Source: Strigamia acuminata (taxonomy: Eukaryota > Arthropoda > Chilopoda > Geophilomorpha > Linotaeniidae). Taken from it: a stretch of DNA of 64,000 bases. A program made the translations under genes and the position numbers. Positions 43,181 through 53,879 of this stretch are shown here, in pieces (positions within the stretch are counted from its first letter, which is position 1; each line of letters begins with the position of its first letter). The notes below the pieces were generated by a model that did not search any database, was not told where the DNA came from, and worked only from the letters and a program-made list of their open reading frames with translations. The DNA is taken from NCBI GenBank assembly GCA_949358305.1, contig OX442324.1, positions 1,098,501 to 1,162,500 of the forward strand, in the 5' to 3' direction.

Positions 43181-44435
43181 TGTAATGGTCCGTGTAATGC
43201 TTCTTGGTTCGATCCGAGAGGTGCGGTTGACTCATGTGCACCGCCACAACTAGGGTTGGAAATTGGTAATGAATAAATGAAGTCATTTATTCTTCAAGGT
43301 TCCACTTCTGAATTATAATTAATTCGGGACGTTGTGAGTTTAATAAATTAACTCAATAAATTGTATTCAATTTATTGTTACGAATTTAATTCGTCATACG
43401 GTGAAACAAGTCTCGTGACTTGCTTCGTTTGTTAACTTGTTGCCAAGTTTAAACAATTAATGTTTATTATTAACTATAAAATAAATTAGGGTTAAAACAT
43501 CGCAACACACAATTGCCGTCAAAGTTCGCCTTGCTGAGCAGAACAGTATCGCGCGTGCCCTAAATAACAGTGCGGTGAGAGACGGCACTGGTATTCAGGG
43601 GGATATAGCCCGCAGTTCTGCACAACAGAATTAATCACCCGAGATACTACTCGTAAGTAGACTGCTTTGGCACCATCACCGAAGAGATATAACATTCCCA
43701 AACACATAGTGCTACTGGCGGTAACTGCATGTTTTGCATGCAGACTGCTTTGGCACCATCAGGTGATGGAGTCAATCTCTTGCAGTAACAGTGCTACTGA
43801 CGGTTACTAAATACTTTGGTATCACACGTGATTCTATTGTCCGACCACGAGGATACTTATGCGGGAGGCTTTCTCCTCGGCAAGACCGTTTGACGGAAAC
43901 ATGAATAGTCCGAACTTCGCCTTCAGTTGACGGGGGTTGCATGGCTCAGCAGAGCCATGCTATGCATGGTTCGGTAGAACCATGCCCTGAGTAAGAAACA
44001 GTTATTTGACATGCGGAACATACCAAATAACCAGAAATCAAGAACTAACTAACTTCCTGTTGTCAGGGAGTTTTATACTTGGTGGGATTAAGTTCCACCA
44101 ATCCTGTATCGCAGGAAGTGGATACAGGGATGCAAATTGGGATTATGCTAATCTTTTAACATAAACCGGAACTGGATACCGGGGACAGGAATTGGATACA
44201 CAGAACGGAAATACATTCTGAAAATGGGTTTCGTGTCGCGTATCTGTGATAAAGCAAGAATACCTGCTTTATCTTATTGAATAGTGATAATATATCTTTA
44301 TATTATCGGTTTAAATTACATTTAGTCATAACAAACATAACAATATGTTTGTGAACTATTTCTACGGAAAATAGTAAGTTCGAGGTTGAATTTGCCGCTA
44401 GTACTAGTGGCGCCATCTATTGCTAATTTGTCACA
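43181..44435 (-). mobile_element. Gypsy-2 3' LTR
   Basis: On the minus strand starts TGTGACAA (44435) after the polypurine tract AAGGGGGATG, and ends CCATTACA (43181), 1,255 bp. The layout equals the LTR at 10734-12050, including GATGGCGCC near its start and a TATA box (TATAAAAC, about 44068-44075). Sequence has diverged strongly, so it is the same family but an older or different subfamily. The inner end could be about 13 bases further right, where TGTAATG recurs. Confidence 0.7.
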
Positions 44436-44792
44436 CATCCCCCTTAATAACTAAACATATACTCTTATATTTTATGTTATTCTTTAGGAATATCATTTGT
44501 GTCAAATTCATCCATATTAATAAATATTTTATTGCTAATATTTATAAAGCCCATGAGTGTTTTTAATAAACATGTTCTTATCGTTAGGATGCTCAAAAAT
44601 TGTTTTTATTTTTCTTCTTACAGAGACGGTTATAAAAAATAATTTGGTTATTAAAAAATAAACATGAAGTCATTCTCTTATATCGAAGAAGCACTTCTTA
44701 CAAAAATCTTAGTTAAAGTAATTTTCGCTTAACATATTATATTCTTTTATCACAGAACAAATGAACCAATATTTTTAGATTCGAAACACAAC
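44436..44792 (-). other. Gypsy-2 3' non-coding region
   Basis: Polypurine tract at 44436-44447, then AT-rich sequence to the ORF3 stop. Nothing else seen. Confidence 0.6.
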
Positions 44793-46262
44793 TTAATCCT
44801 GACTTTTTTCGATCTCAGTGGCGAGCTTTTGCCTATCCTTCGAAGAGGAACTTTTGCCACGTTTTTTGACGGGAAGAGGTTCTTCCGGTTGCCTGTCTAT
44901 GAAGAAGGTAGTGGTCGCAACAACTTCCGTGGCGATAGGAGACTTGGATGCCTTATCGTTTGATTCAGGCTGATCAGTCGATTCGTCTTCTTCATCGATC
45001 ATCTTTTTGAGATCTTCGTAGACGTCAATTACTGGGGGCAAAACCAGGATCCAGCCTTCGCATATTTGATTTTTCATTTCATCTGCGATTTTTCCTACGA
45101 GCAGATTCCAAAGATGCTCCAAAATGTTGAAGCCTTCGATGCGATGCGGATTTAGGATCATTTGCATGATTCGGGTCACATACCCTACTGTGATTTGATC
45201 GGGTAAACCCGTGATCAATTGACGTGAGATTATTACTGCAAGTCGAGCTACGATGGGGTAGTAGTATTCGACCTCCCAAACGAATAACTGTCCTATCTTG
45301 GTGTTCGGAGGAACTTGGTAAGGTTCGATTAAGAATTCGTTCGAAATCCCGTGTTCCGCGATATTTGGCATGGGAACCAATGCGGCTTCTTCCGTTTGGG
45401 TCGCATTATCTACGCAGACAACACTTGGTTTACTTGGCATTTTTTCCAAACCCATTTGAAGGCCAAGGGGCGTTCTTCGCGCATCCATAAATTCGGGATC
45501 CTCATACACCGCTTTTCCATCATTCGACAATAAAGCTTTGCAAATGTGGCAGGTTGCCCACTTTCGGGGTTCAGGATCAAACAACCCTTTAATTACGAAC
45601 GAAACAAACTTTGGGTTCCAAGGTTGAATCTTTAATCATCGTTTCGTACCGAGACAGTTCCCGCACGATGCCAAATGGCATCCGGTCCCGGAGCCGGACA
45701 TCCATCCGACCCCGAAACAGAAAAGGCACGGTATTTCGCCCTTCGCGAGTTCTAAATTGTCATGTGGAATCCCCATTTCCATGTCGCGATTGCAGGCGGC
45801 TTTTCGTCGCAGTGCCTTTTCTTGCTTGCTCGCGGCTCTTTGTTGAGCGGTCATCGGCTGTAGTTTGGGTGCTCTAGTGGACACAAACGTACGGTTTCCT
45901 CTAGCAGTTTTGTTTCTAGGGACATACACTACTTCGCGTGAAGTTGTGGGTGGCGGCGAGTCGTAATGAACATACTCTCGCTGCTTTCGCTTGTTGTCTT
46001 GGTGACGATTTCCTTCTGGATTTCGATTCGCCTCCAATTTGACAATCTCGTCTAGACTTCTCTCATGAGAGGTCGATGACTCTTCCATTTGACTTGTACT
46101 TGGCTTATGAATCGACGATAAAGGATGGTTTTTGGAAAAACTGTCCTTTTTTGGTATAATAAAGGTTTCTTGGGTAACTTCCATCGCCGTTTTGGGTGCA
46201 GCCGTTTTTGGGCGAATTTCCTTTGGGAGAGCATCTGGGTTATTTCGGGCCCAGGTTAATAT
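44793..46262 (-). pseudogene. Gypsy-2 ORF3, main part
   Basis: Same family as 8523-10016. From the copia-2 junction leftwards: a region with ILTWARNNPDALP (compare LNWIGSHPECLP in copy 1), a Lys/Ser-rich middle, then CLFCFGVGW ... CGNCLGTK, then CHICKALL and AVYEDPEF. One in-frame TGA at 45636-45638, just after GTKR, splits it; the frame is otherwise unbroken. The C-terminal half (about 200 residues), with LFVWEVEYYYPIVARLAVII and an acidic end, differs from copy 1. The Cys positions are kept although neighbouring residues are not, so the finger matters. Residues before the junction are at 52996-53145. Confidence 0.85.
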
Positions 46263-46727
46263 TGTTGGGATATGCCCAACTGTTTGAGATTTATTAGTTG
46301 CATATTTATGGCTAAATGCAACGTGCATGTCTTTACTTTGCTGTGACTTAGTTAAACTAGTTGATCCTGATTTTTACCCTGCTTGTTATGTGCCGCAACT
46401 AGTTTATTTACTTGTAAAGATGTGCCTTCTCGTCGTCCGCTCAAATGAGCAATATTCGTTTAGTTTTTCCATTGCTTTTGAGTTGTTTATCGCTTATTTG
46501 CTCCTCCCTTATTGTTTATCATGTAAAGGACAAATCATTGCTTGCTAACAATGATTTGTTCTATTGTAAGCTTGTATTCATACTTTGAGGGCGGCTAGCC
46601 TCAAAGCAGTCGTTTTTACTGTGGTTCGTGACGATTAAAGATGGCGGTCGCGCAATGCGAGTTCCCGCACCCATTAAATCATGTCTCAGCTCTATTTTCC
46701 TGATGTCCGGCGCCTACAATCTCATCA
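46263..46727 (+). mobile_element. Copia-2 5' LTR
   Basis: 465 bp, TGTTGGGATATG to ATCTCATCA. Contains the stem-loop ACAAATCATTG / CAATGATTTGT (46530-46540 with 46549-46559), shared with copia-5. Confidence 0.95.
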
Positions 46728-47834
46728 TTTGGTAGCAGAGGGTGGTTGACGACGCGGCCAACCGTTTGTGATGAATTGGCGGCGATTTTTGTGAAGGAAC
46801 GGACATCGCGACTTCGTCGGTATCGTCGCAGAGACGTATCGCCGTTTTCGGGATTTTAGCAAAGCGGACGAGCTTTGACAACGTGTGCGGGCAATTCGCC
46901 AACGAATTTGGAACAAAACAGTGTGAGAATTGTCGTTTTTTCGTGCGAAATAAGCACATTTGCCGATATAAAGAAGATTTTTCTTCTGCGGCGCCATTTT
47001 TTTTGACTTCGTCGCGTACGGCCGTGAAGCCAGCAGAGAATCGTGTGTACGGATCGACACACGCTCTCATCACGATTCAACAAAGAATACGTCGAAACGA
47101 CGTAATTTTTGGACCGTTTTTCGTTGAAAATCAACACGGAAGTCATCGTGCGAATCGATTTTTCGACGGCGGCCGGATTTTTCGTCAAAGCAGACGAAAA
47201 ACGACGTGTGAGAATAATTTTCAACGTAAGGACCTGTGTGGGCATAAATTTGCACACAGGCATCAGCTATTTGAGCACCTAGAAGACCAGTTAGCGGGTT
47301 AAACGTACGCGCTGGCATTTTCCCGAGGTTTTGTGCACGGAGCACATCCTACGAAGGTGCGGACGAGCACGTTGAGTCGACGTGCATCGATTTCACGACG
47401 TGGGATCAACGAGGGAATTTTTGCGACGCAAACCAACCCGCAAAACAACGGATTTTCACCTTGCCAACTATTATTTAGTTTTAAGTTGTCGAAATTCATT
47501 GTTAATAAGTTTAAGGTTTTGTTTGGGGGTCTTGTAGTATCCTTTCCACCCTTTACGCAGTCGCGTAGTGGAATTGTATTTTTGCGTAGGCTTTCTCTGG
47601 CCACCGAGTGTCCCGCGGTCCTAGGAGTCCGGTCGGAACTCGGGAGATACTACGTAAAGTTTTGCATCTCACTTAGTGAGATTTGTCCAAGGGAGACTGT
47701 ATAATTTTTCGCCTAAACCTTTTGGGGGTTTACGCCATTTATAAAAGCGTAAAGAGTGTGTTTTGTGCTTCATTTGGTGTGTGCGACGATTTATTTAGTG
47801 ATAAAGTGTAATCTTCGCGACGAATCGACTAGAT
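46728..47834 (+). other. Copia-2 leader with primer binding site
   Basis: TTTGGTAGCAGAGGGTGG at 46728-46745 is the primer binding site next to the LTR. The following 1.1 kb is non-coding and partly matches the copia-5 leader (best at about 47590-47685). Frames of up to 139 codons on both strands are not conserved in copia-5. Confidence 0.75.
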
Positions 47835-50800
47835 ATGGCGTCGGAGGAGAAATGCGACGATTATAAGTCAATCAAAAAACTAAATGGGACAAATTATGCA
47901 CAATGGGCGATTGGTGCGAAGTTGTTGTTATCCCAGCAAGGCGTGTGGGACCACGTGACGGGCGACGAGACCGCGCCGGGTCCCAACGCCACAGCCAAAG
48001 AGAAACGGGATTTTAGAGTGCGTGAGAAGCGAGCATGGTCCACGATATGCTTGAGTTGCGAAGAAGCGCAACAGCTCGTGGCCGTTGCCAAAGATACTTC
48101 TAAAGGAGCGTGGGAAGCAATCCGAGATGCTTACCAGCCCACCACACGCGCCCGGAAAGGCAGATTGAGGCGCGAGTTCCTGCAAATGCATCTAATGGAC
48201 AATGAGGAGATGATGTGTTTTCTGGCCCGTGTCGACAGAAAAGTCGCGGAACTCGCGAATGTCAAAGTAATACCGACGGATGAGGAAATTGCATTCCAAT
48301 ACATGGATTTCCTCCCTACAACTTATGAGACTATAAAACAAATAATGTATCACTGGGAGGATTTGGACTTCACCCCTGCAAAAGTGAAAGACCGATTATT
48401 AGGAGAGTATAATCGTTTATTTGAAGCTTCAGACTCCTATGGTATGCGTACACAGGATTCCACTGATAATGCAGGCGCATTCTTTGGAAAAGGGCGATTC
48501 CAACGCGGAAAAGGCGGAAATCAGCCATTTACACCTCGGACTTGTTTTTCCTGTGGCGGCACTGGTCACTTCGCGAGAGAATGCCCGTCACCGCCCAAAC
48601 AACAAGCGAATATGCAAAGCCAACGAGGTGGCACCTCTGCACAGCTAGCAAAAGGCACTGCACGAGGACGTGGCCGTGGTGGAAAGACCAAAAAGGCCAA
48701 TTTGGGACAAGTTGACATTTTTGATGAGCCCTTGACAATGTTTTCAGCGGCAGTTCACCAAACTGAAGAGGAAGTCACCTTGTCACCACCATTGTCTTTG
48801 ATGTCACATTGCGACTTTGATCCGCACTGGTACATAGATACCGGTGCGACAGATCACTTTTCATTTAATAGAAGTTGGTTCGTGACCTTCAAGCCACTGT
48901 CCGGCTATAGTGTCCAGCAGGGGGAAGGGAAGTCTAAAATCGAGGGCATTGGAAACGTGTTGATTACATCTTGTTATGCAGGCAGATGTAGGGAAATCAC
49001 ACTGCAAAATGTGTATTTTGCGCCAAATTTTAAGAAAAATCTCTTATCGCTGGGCCGGACAGATGAAGCTGGTTTCACAACTTTTATCAAAAATGGAAAG
49101 TTGACCATGTTTAGAGACCGAATTGGTGAGCCTTTCCTTGTTGCAGATAAAACTAATGATCGGATGTACAAAGTTAACTGCAAAATAGAGGCCAATATTG
49201 TGAACACAACTGCACCTTCTGCGCAACAGAGTGCAGCGGTGGGTGGAAATTCGGTCAAAAATGTTGTAAAAAGTGAAAGTGTCATTAATCCTTTACTAAA
49301 AACAGTAGATTTTAAGGCAGCATTACTAAACACATTGAGTGGCGCAGTGCAGACTGCAGCGAAGCAGCAAGTGAGCGTAAATGCGCTAGTAAATGCGTCA
49401 AATCTTAAGAAAAGCGATTTAAATGATACTAACGGGCAAAATAATTCGAATGGGGGAAAAATCGAAAAGATCAAAGTGAAACCACAGCCAATGGACATTT
49501 GGCACTCCAGAATGGGCCATTTTAACGCAAGTGGGATTGCAAAAATGGAAATTTCACCGGATATTTTCGGAGTTAAACTCTCCGACAAAGAACTTTCACC
49601 CTGTGACGCGTGTTCGAAGGCAAAGAGCACTAGGGCAACCTTTTCCCCAATCCCGGAAATTTCTACAAAGGGAATTTTGGAAGTAATCCACATGGATCTG
49701 TGGGGCCCCCAGCCTTTTAAATCTTTGGGAGGGGCCAGCTATTACCTAATAATTGTAGATGATTATTCGCGTTTCATGTGGGTGGAAATTATCAAGAATA
49801 AGGGGGATACATTTGAGCGCTTCAAACGATGGCAAACACAAGTTGAGCGCAGCACCGGGAAAAAGGTCAAATGCATCAAGACAGACAACGGCGGGGAGTT
49901 TGTGTCGAAAAAGTGGGATGACTATGCGGCTTCTATTGGGCTTAAGTGCATCCAAACAAACCCCTACTCCCCAGAAATGAATTCCGTGGCCGAAAGAGCA
50001 AACAGAACAATTGTTGGGGGAATTAGAGCCATGCTTTTCGAAAACAATTTTCCAAAGGGTTTGTGGGCAGAATTAGCCGTGACAGTTGTCTATCTTAAAA
50101 ATAGATTCCCACATGCAAGCTTGAGTGGGAAAACCCCTTACAACTTGTTTCATAACAAGAAAATGTCGTTGAGACATCTAAGATGTATCGGTTCTAAAGT
50201 TTTCGTGCACATTCCTTCGCAAACAAGGAGAAGCAAGTTGGAAGAAAGGGCATGGCCTGGGGCCCTAGTCGGTTACGCAATTAAGACGCGTGGGTATCGA
50301 GTTTGGGACCCCAAGTCCAACCAAGTGATTGCTTCAAAGCATGTAAAGATTAATGAAAATGTTTTTTGGCATGAATCGGTGCAATCAAATTCCATCCCAC
50401 GTGAGCCAGATTTTGTAGCGGCATCATGGGATGAAGATTCAGATGATGAGATCCTACCTGCTGTACAACAGCAACAGGTGCCCCCTGTCATACAGCAGTT
50501 GTTTCAGGCCCCGAAACATGCGATTCCGAATCCCCAATTAGTCCAACAGGCGGTTGAGCCTGAAGCTGTGGAAGAAATCGCTCAAGCTGTTGGTGGGATC
50601 GAAGAAGAGGAGGAGCAACAAGTGGAAGTTCGGCTTCCAAATCCGACTCTCACCCCCCCACCAGTTAGGAGGAACCCACCACGGGGTGTTAAGTTAAAGG
50701 GGGACACAGTGAAACAGCGTGCAGCTGCTCCCGAGAAGTTAAAAATTTTAGATATGACACAATGGCAGCGGAGAGAAACCGTTAGGCAGAGTGGTGAAAC

Positions 50801-52508
50801 TGCTGGCCAGGTAGATGTAATCTACATAACACCACTTGGCGATAGAATCCGCAGTCGGATTGATGTTGTACGATGGTGCAAAGAGGAAAACTATCAGTAC
50901 GATGGGGGTTGTTTCGACTTTAAGGCAACAGATGAGACCGTTGGGTTCGCCGGTCATGCATCCGTCGAGCCGGATACTTTCGAAGAAGCTATGTCCAACC
51001 CCAATAAATCCGACTGGCAGGATGCCATGGATGATGAGATTAATATCTTTAATGACAGGAAAGTTTACGAGGAAGTTGATAAAACCGAGGGGATGAATTT
51101 ACTGGGAACAAAATGGATTTACAAAATCAAGCGTGACTACACTGGGGCAATTAAGCGTTGGAGAGCACGTTTAGTTGCGCAAGGTTTTGGGCAGAAGGAG
51201 GGAGTTGACTTCACTGAGATATTTTCACCAGTGGTCAACTTTGTTCTCGTGCTTATATTCTTTTGTTCTCTTGTGGTTCTGCAAGGCTGGCGAGATACAC
51301 ATCTCGACATCAAGTCTGCGTACTTGTACGGAGACCTTGATGTGCCACAATACATTAATATCCCCAAGGGCTTCCGGACCAAGGAGAACCAACACAAGTG
51401 TTGGCGTCTAGTCAAATCCTTATACGGACTTCACCAGTCCGGAAGGATGTGGTATTTCAAGCTCCACGAACGATTACTGGAAATAGGATTTACTCCAGTC
51501 TTAGGACTGAATTGCGTATATAATTACGGCTCAGATGCCGTACTTTTGTTTTACGTGGACGACATTGTTTTGTTTAGTCGTGATGCTTTCGTTGAACAAT
51601 GTATCATCGAGTGGATTCAAGAGAGCTTTGAAATTGTCAACCTTGGACCGGTGACTCTTTTATTAGGGATTCATTTTGAAAGGAAAAATGGGGACATTTT
51701 AGTACATCAAAAGAGTTATATTGCGAAATTAGTCGAGAAATACGACATTGATCCGTGCCATAAAATTAAAATCCCAGTCACAGTCGGTACCATGATACAG
51801 AAGGTACAACCGGGTGAACAAATAAACTCGACGTTCCCATACAGGTCCCTAGTAGGGAGTTTACTCTTTATCGCGAATAGAACGCGTCCAGATATTCTCT
51901 TCAGCGTTATTGTATTATCTCAATACAATGAGACCCATTCTAACAGGCATGTTAAAATGCTAATACAAGTGTTGAGATATCTGGCGAATACCCCCAACTA
52001 TGTTATCAACCTGGCAAATTGTAAGAACAATAATTTAACGGTTTACACCGACGCGTCCTTTGCCTTGGATCAAGACAGTAGGAGAAGCTTTGGTGGCCAC
52101 ATAGTTTATTTAGGAGGGGTTCCGATTTCATGGAATTGTCGAAAACAATCCATGACTTCATTGAGTATAATGGAAAGCGAATTTCTCGCAGTTGTCGATG
52201 GCGTGAGAGAAGTGATATGGCTTGAACGCCTGTACGAAGCCGATATCATCTTGTGTTTCAACCGAAATGTCCCTTGCGTCTACGCCGATAGCATGCCGGC
52301 AATCAATTATGCGAAAAACAAGATCGAGAACCGTGCAAATAAACATATAGATGTTAAATTGCACTTTCTTCGTGATTGGTATGAAAAAGGCGTGTTTAGT
52401 ATTAAACATGTGCCTGGCGAATTGAACATCGCGGATTTGATGACAAAATGGTTGCCGCGCCCCAGATTATGTCAGCTCTGTGAGCATATTTTTGTTGCAG
52501 TCAAATAG
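47835..52508 (+). CDS. Copia-2 Gag-Pol polyprotein
   Basis: 1,557 residues, complete. Gag (LNGTNYAQWAIGAKLLL, WEAIRDAYQP), zinc knuckle CFSCGGTGHFAREC (about 236-249), aspartic protease YIDTGATDHF (about 333), GAG-pre-integrase WHSRMGHFN (about 555), integrase with HMDLWGP (Asp about 621), KTDNGGEF (Asp about 680) and VAERANRT (Glu about 719), RT with WRARLVAQGF and LFYVDDIVLF (about 1238-1247), RNase H with YTDASFALD (about 1403) and IMESEFLAV, ending in the usual IADLMTKWL. All catalytic residues are present and there are no stops, so it is probably functional. Gag and Pol are in one frame, as in most copia elements. Start chosen as first ATG, which gives a normal Gag N-terminus. Confidence 0.96.
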   Translation: MASEEKCDDYKSIKKLNGTNYAQWAIGAKLLLSQQGVWDHVTGDETAPGPNATAKEKRDFRVREKRAWSTICLSCEEAQQLVAVAKDTSKGAWEAIRDAYQPTTRARKGRLRREFLQMHLMDNEEMMCFLARVDRKVAELANVKVIPTDEEIAFQYMDFLPTTYETIKQIMYHWEDLDFTPAKVKDRLLGEYNRLFEASDSYGMRTQDSTDNAGAFFGKGRFQRGKGGNQPFTPRTCFSCGGTGHFARECPSPPKQQANMQSQRGGTSAQLAKGTARGRGRGGKTKKANLGQVDIFDEPLTMFSAAVHQTEEEVTLSPPLSLMSHCDFDPHWYIDTGATDHFSFNRSWFVTFKPLSGYSVQQGEGKSKIEGIGNVLITSCYAGRCREITLQNVYFAPNFKKNLLSLGRTDEAGFTTFIKNGKLTMFRDRIGEPFLVADKTNDRMYKVNCKIEANIVNTTAPSAQQSAAVGGNSVKNVVKSESVINPLLKTVDFKAALLNTLSGAVQTAAKQQVSVNALVNASNLKKSDLNDTNGQNNSNGGKIEKIKVKPQPMDIWHSRMGHFNASGIAKMEISPDIFGVKLSDKELSPCDACSKAKSTRATFSPIPEISTKGILEVIHMDLWGPQPFKSLGGASYYLIIVDDYSRFMWVEIIKNKGDTFERFKRWQTQVERSTGKKVKCIKTDNGGEFVSKKWDDYAASIGLKCIQTNPYSPEMNSVAERANRTIVGGIRAMLFENNFPKGLWAELAVTVVYLKNRFPHASLSGKTPYNLFHNKKMSLRHLRCIGSKVFVHIPSQTRRSKLEERAWPGALVGYAIKTRGYRVWDPKSNQVIASKHVKINENVFWHESVQSNSIPREPDFVAASWDEDSDDEILPAVQQQQVPPVIQQLFQAPKHAIPNPQLVQQAVEPEAVEEIAQAVGGIEEEEEQQVEVRLPNPTLTPPPVRRNPPRGVKLKGDTVKQRAAAPEKLKILDMTQWQRRETVRQSGETAGQVDVIYITPLGDRIRSRIDVVRWCKEENYQYDGGCFDFKATDETVGFAGHASVEPDTFEEAMSNPNKSDWQDAMDDEINIFNDRKVYEEVDKTEGMNLLGTKWIYKIKRDYTGAIKRWRARLVAQGFGQKEGVDFTEIFSPVVNFVLVLIFFCSLVVLQGWRDTHLDIKSAYLYGDLDVPQYINIPKGFRTKENQHKCWRLVKSLYGLHQSGRMWYFKLHERLLEIGFTPVLGLNCVYNYGSDAVLLFYVDDIVLFSRDAFVEQCIIEWIQESFEIVNLGPVTLLLGIHFERKNGDILVHQKSYIAKLVEKYDIDPCHKIKIPVTVGTMIQKVQPGEQINSTFPYRSLVGSLLFIANRTRPDILFSVIVLSQYNETHSNRHVKMLIQVLRYLANTPNYVINLANCKNNNLTVYTDASFALDQDSRRSFGGHIVYLGGVPISWNCRKQSMTSLSIMESEFLAVVDGVREVIWLERLYEADIILCFNRNVPCVYADSMPAINYAKNKIENRANKHIDVKLHFLRDWYEKGVFSIKHVPGELNIADLMTKWLPRPRLCQLCEHIFVAVK

Positions 52509-52525
52509 TTGCGCAAAGGGGGATT

Positions 52526-52990
52526 TGTTGGGATATGCCCAACTGTTTGAGATTTATTAGTTGCATATTTATGGCTAAATGCAACGTGCATGTCTTTACT
52601 TTGCTGTGACTTAGTTAAACTAGTTGATCCTGATTTTTACCCTGCTTGTTATGTGCCGCAACTAGTTTATTTACTTGTAAAGATGTGCCTTCTCGTCGTC
52701 CGCTCAAATGAGCAATATTCGTTTAGTTTTTCCATTGCTTTTGAGTTGTTTATCGCTTATTTGCTCCTCCCTTATTGTTTATCATGTAAAGGACAAATCA
52801 TTGCTTGCTAACAATGATTTGTTCTATTGTAAGCTTGTATTCATACTTTGAGGGCGGCTAGCCTCAAAGCAGTCGTTTTTACTGTGGTTCGTGACGATTA
52901 AAGATGGCGGTCGCGCAATGCGAGTTCCCGCACCCATTAAATCATGTCTCAGCTCTATTTTCCTGATGTCCGGCGCCTACAATCTCATCA
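52526..52990 (+). mobile_element. Copia-2 3' LTR
   Basis: Follows the polypurine tract GCAAAGGGGGATT (52512-52525). Same 465 bp as the 5' LTR. Confidence 0.95.
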
Positions 52991-52995
52991 AATAT

Positions 52996-53145
52996 GTCCC
53001 ATCCTTTTTGGTCGAGTACAATAGGAGTGTTTGGCGCTCCCGGGACCGTTACGATGGTCGGGTTGACCGTTGGCGTGTTTTCTTCCTCTGAAGAGCTCGA
53101 CTGAATCACAATTCGTCGTTTTTTGATCGGTATCTTCTTGACCAT
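52996..53145 (-). pseudogene. Gypsy-2 ORF3, N-terminus
   Basis: ATG at 53145 (MVKKIPIKKRRIVIQ), four bases after a 3' splice acceptor (ATATTTGTAG). A basic tract then SSSSEEENTPT, comparable to the basic-Ser start of copy 1. About 50 codons to the copia-2 insertion, after which the protein goes on at 46257 and below. Confidence 0.75.
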
Positions 53146-53465
53146 AATTCTACAAATATAGAAAACGTCTTAGTTTTATTTTATAATACTTTTGTATACG
53201 TGCGCCCTCTATTGAGAAAACGCGTTACTGAATTTACGAATTTTATATTTATAATTCGTTATAACTTTATGCTTTCGTGTATTGATAATTTTATCGAACT
53301 TACGAAAATGTCTTGCTTCCTTTAGAAGCGTAGCTTGTAGAATTATAAGTGTAGTCGCCTCGACGACAACTTGGAGTTTAGAGCACGTGGCTTTCAAATC
53401 CTCCGCCGCTAATAAACGAATTCCGTTGGTTCGTATTTCTTCGAATATTCAAAGAAATTTCATGA
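53146..53465 (-). other. Possible upstream exon of gypsy-2
   Basis: From about 53440 down to 53300 the minus strand has an open frame reading EEIRTNGIRLLAAEDLKATC and SKLQVVVEATTLIILQATLL, a helix-like pattern, then a donor CGTAAGT near 53300. About 150 bases of AT-rich intron-like sequence lead to the ORF3 acceptor. Splicing at these exact sites does not preserve the ORF3 frame, so it may be a separate or untranslated exon. No family recognised. Confidence 0.3.
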
Positions 53466-53879
53466 TATATACAGGGTGGAACAAAAGTCTGTTCCCCTCA
53501 AATATTTCCTCAGCAATTGCACCTAGGCCAACTTTGATGAAGCGATTGTATAGGAAGTTGGGTGAGAGCAGTCCAATGATGTCATCAAATTTGACCTTGA
53601 AGGCCATTTTCAAGGTTATTCACTTGCTAACTTCTAAACCAAACAGGTTAGAGCAAAAAAGTCAATTACAAAGTTGTAGAGCACCATCAAATTAGTACTA
53701 TCCAACTTATCTTAGTCATCTTAAGTTAAATGTTTTCTTTTTAAAAAGCAGACAAATCAGAAAAAAAATCAGCAAAGTGAAATTTTTTACCCTTGGAGGC
53801 ATAAGGATAAAATGTGCCGTTCTGGTTTAAGCCATTACGGATTTATGGACAATGTTTAAGTCGATTGGTTAAAGCGCCC
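53466..53879. mobile_element. Unidentified transposon fragment abutting 28S
   Basis: Starts TATATACAGGGTGGAACAAAAG, a form often seen at ends of insect DNA transposons. No matching inverted end at 53879, where 28S starts abruptly. No open frame of interest. Confidence 0.4.

Larger units (their letters stand above)
46263..52990 (+). mobile_element. Copia-2, complete Ty1/copia element
   Basis: 6,728 bp. Two 465-bp LTRs, identical as far as checked by eye, start TGTTGGGA and end CTCATCA. Target duplication AATAT at 46258-46262 and 52991-52995. One uninterrupted gag-pol frame between them. Inserted within ORF3 of gypsy-2, in the opposite orientation. The intact frame and matching LTRs point to recent insertion. 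Confidence 0.95.

Noticed and set aside
47333-47704. 123-codon frame in the copia-2 leader, similar to a frame at 33978-34379 in copia-5
   Set aside because: Similarity follows the conserved nucleotide block rather than the protein: changes and indels shift the frame outside it.
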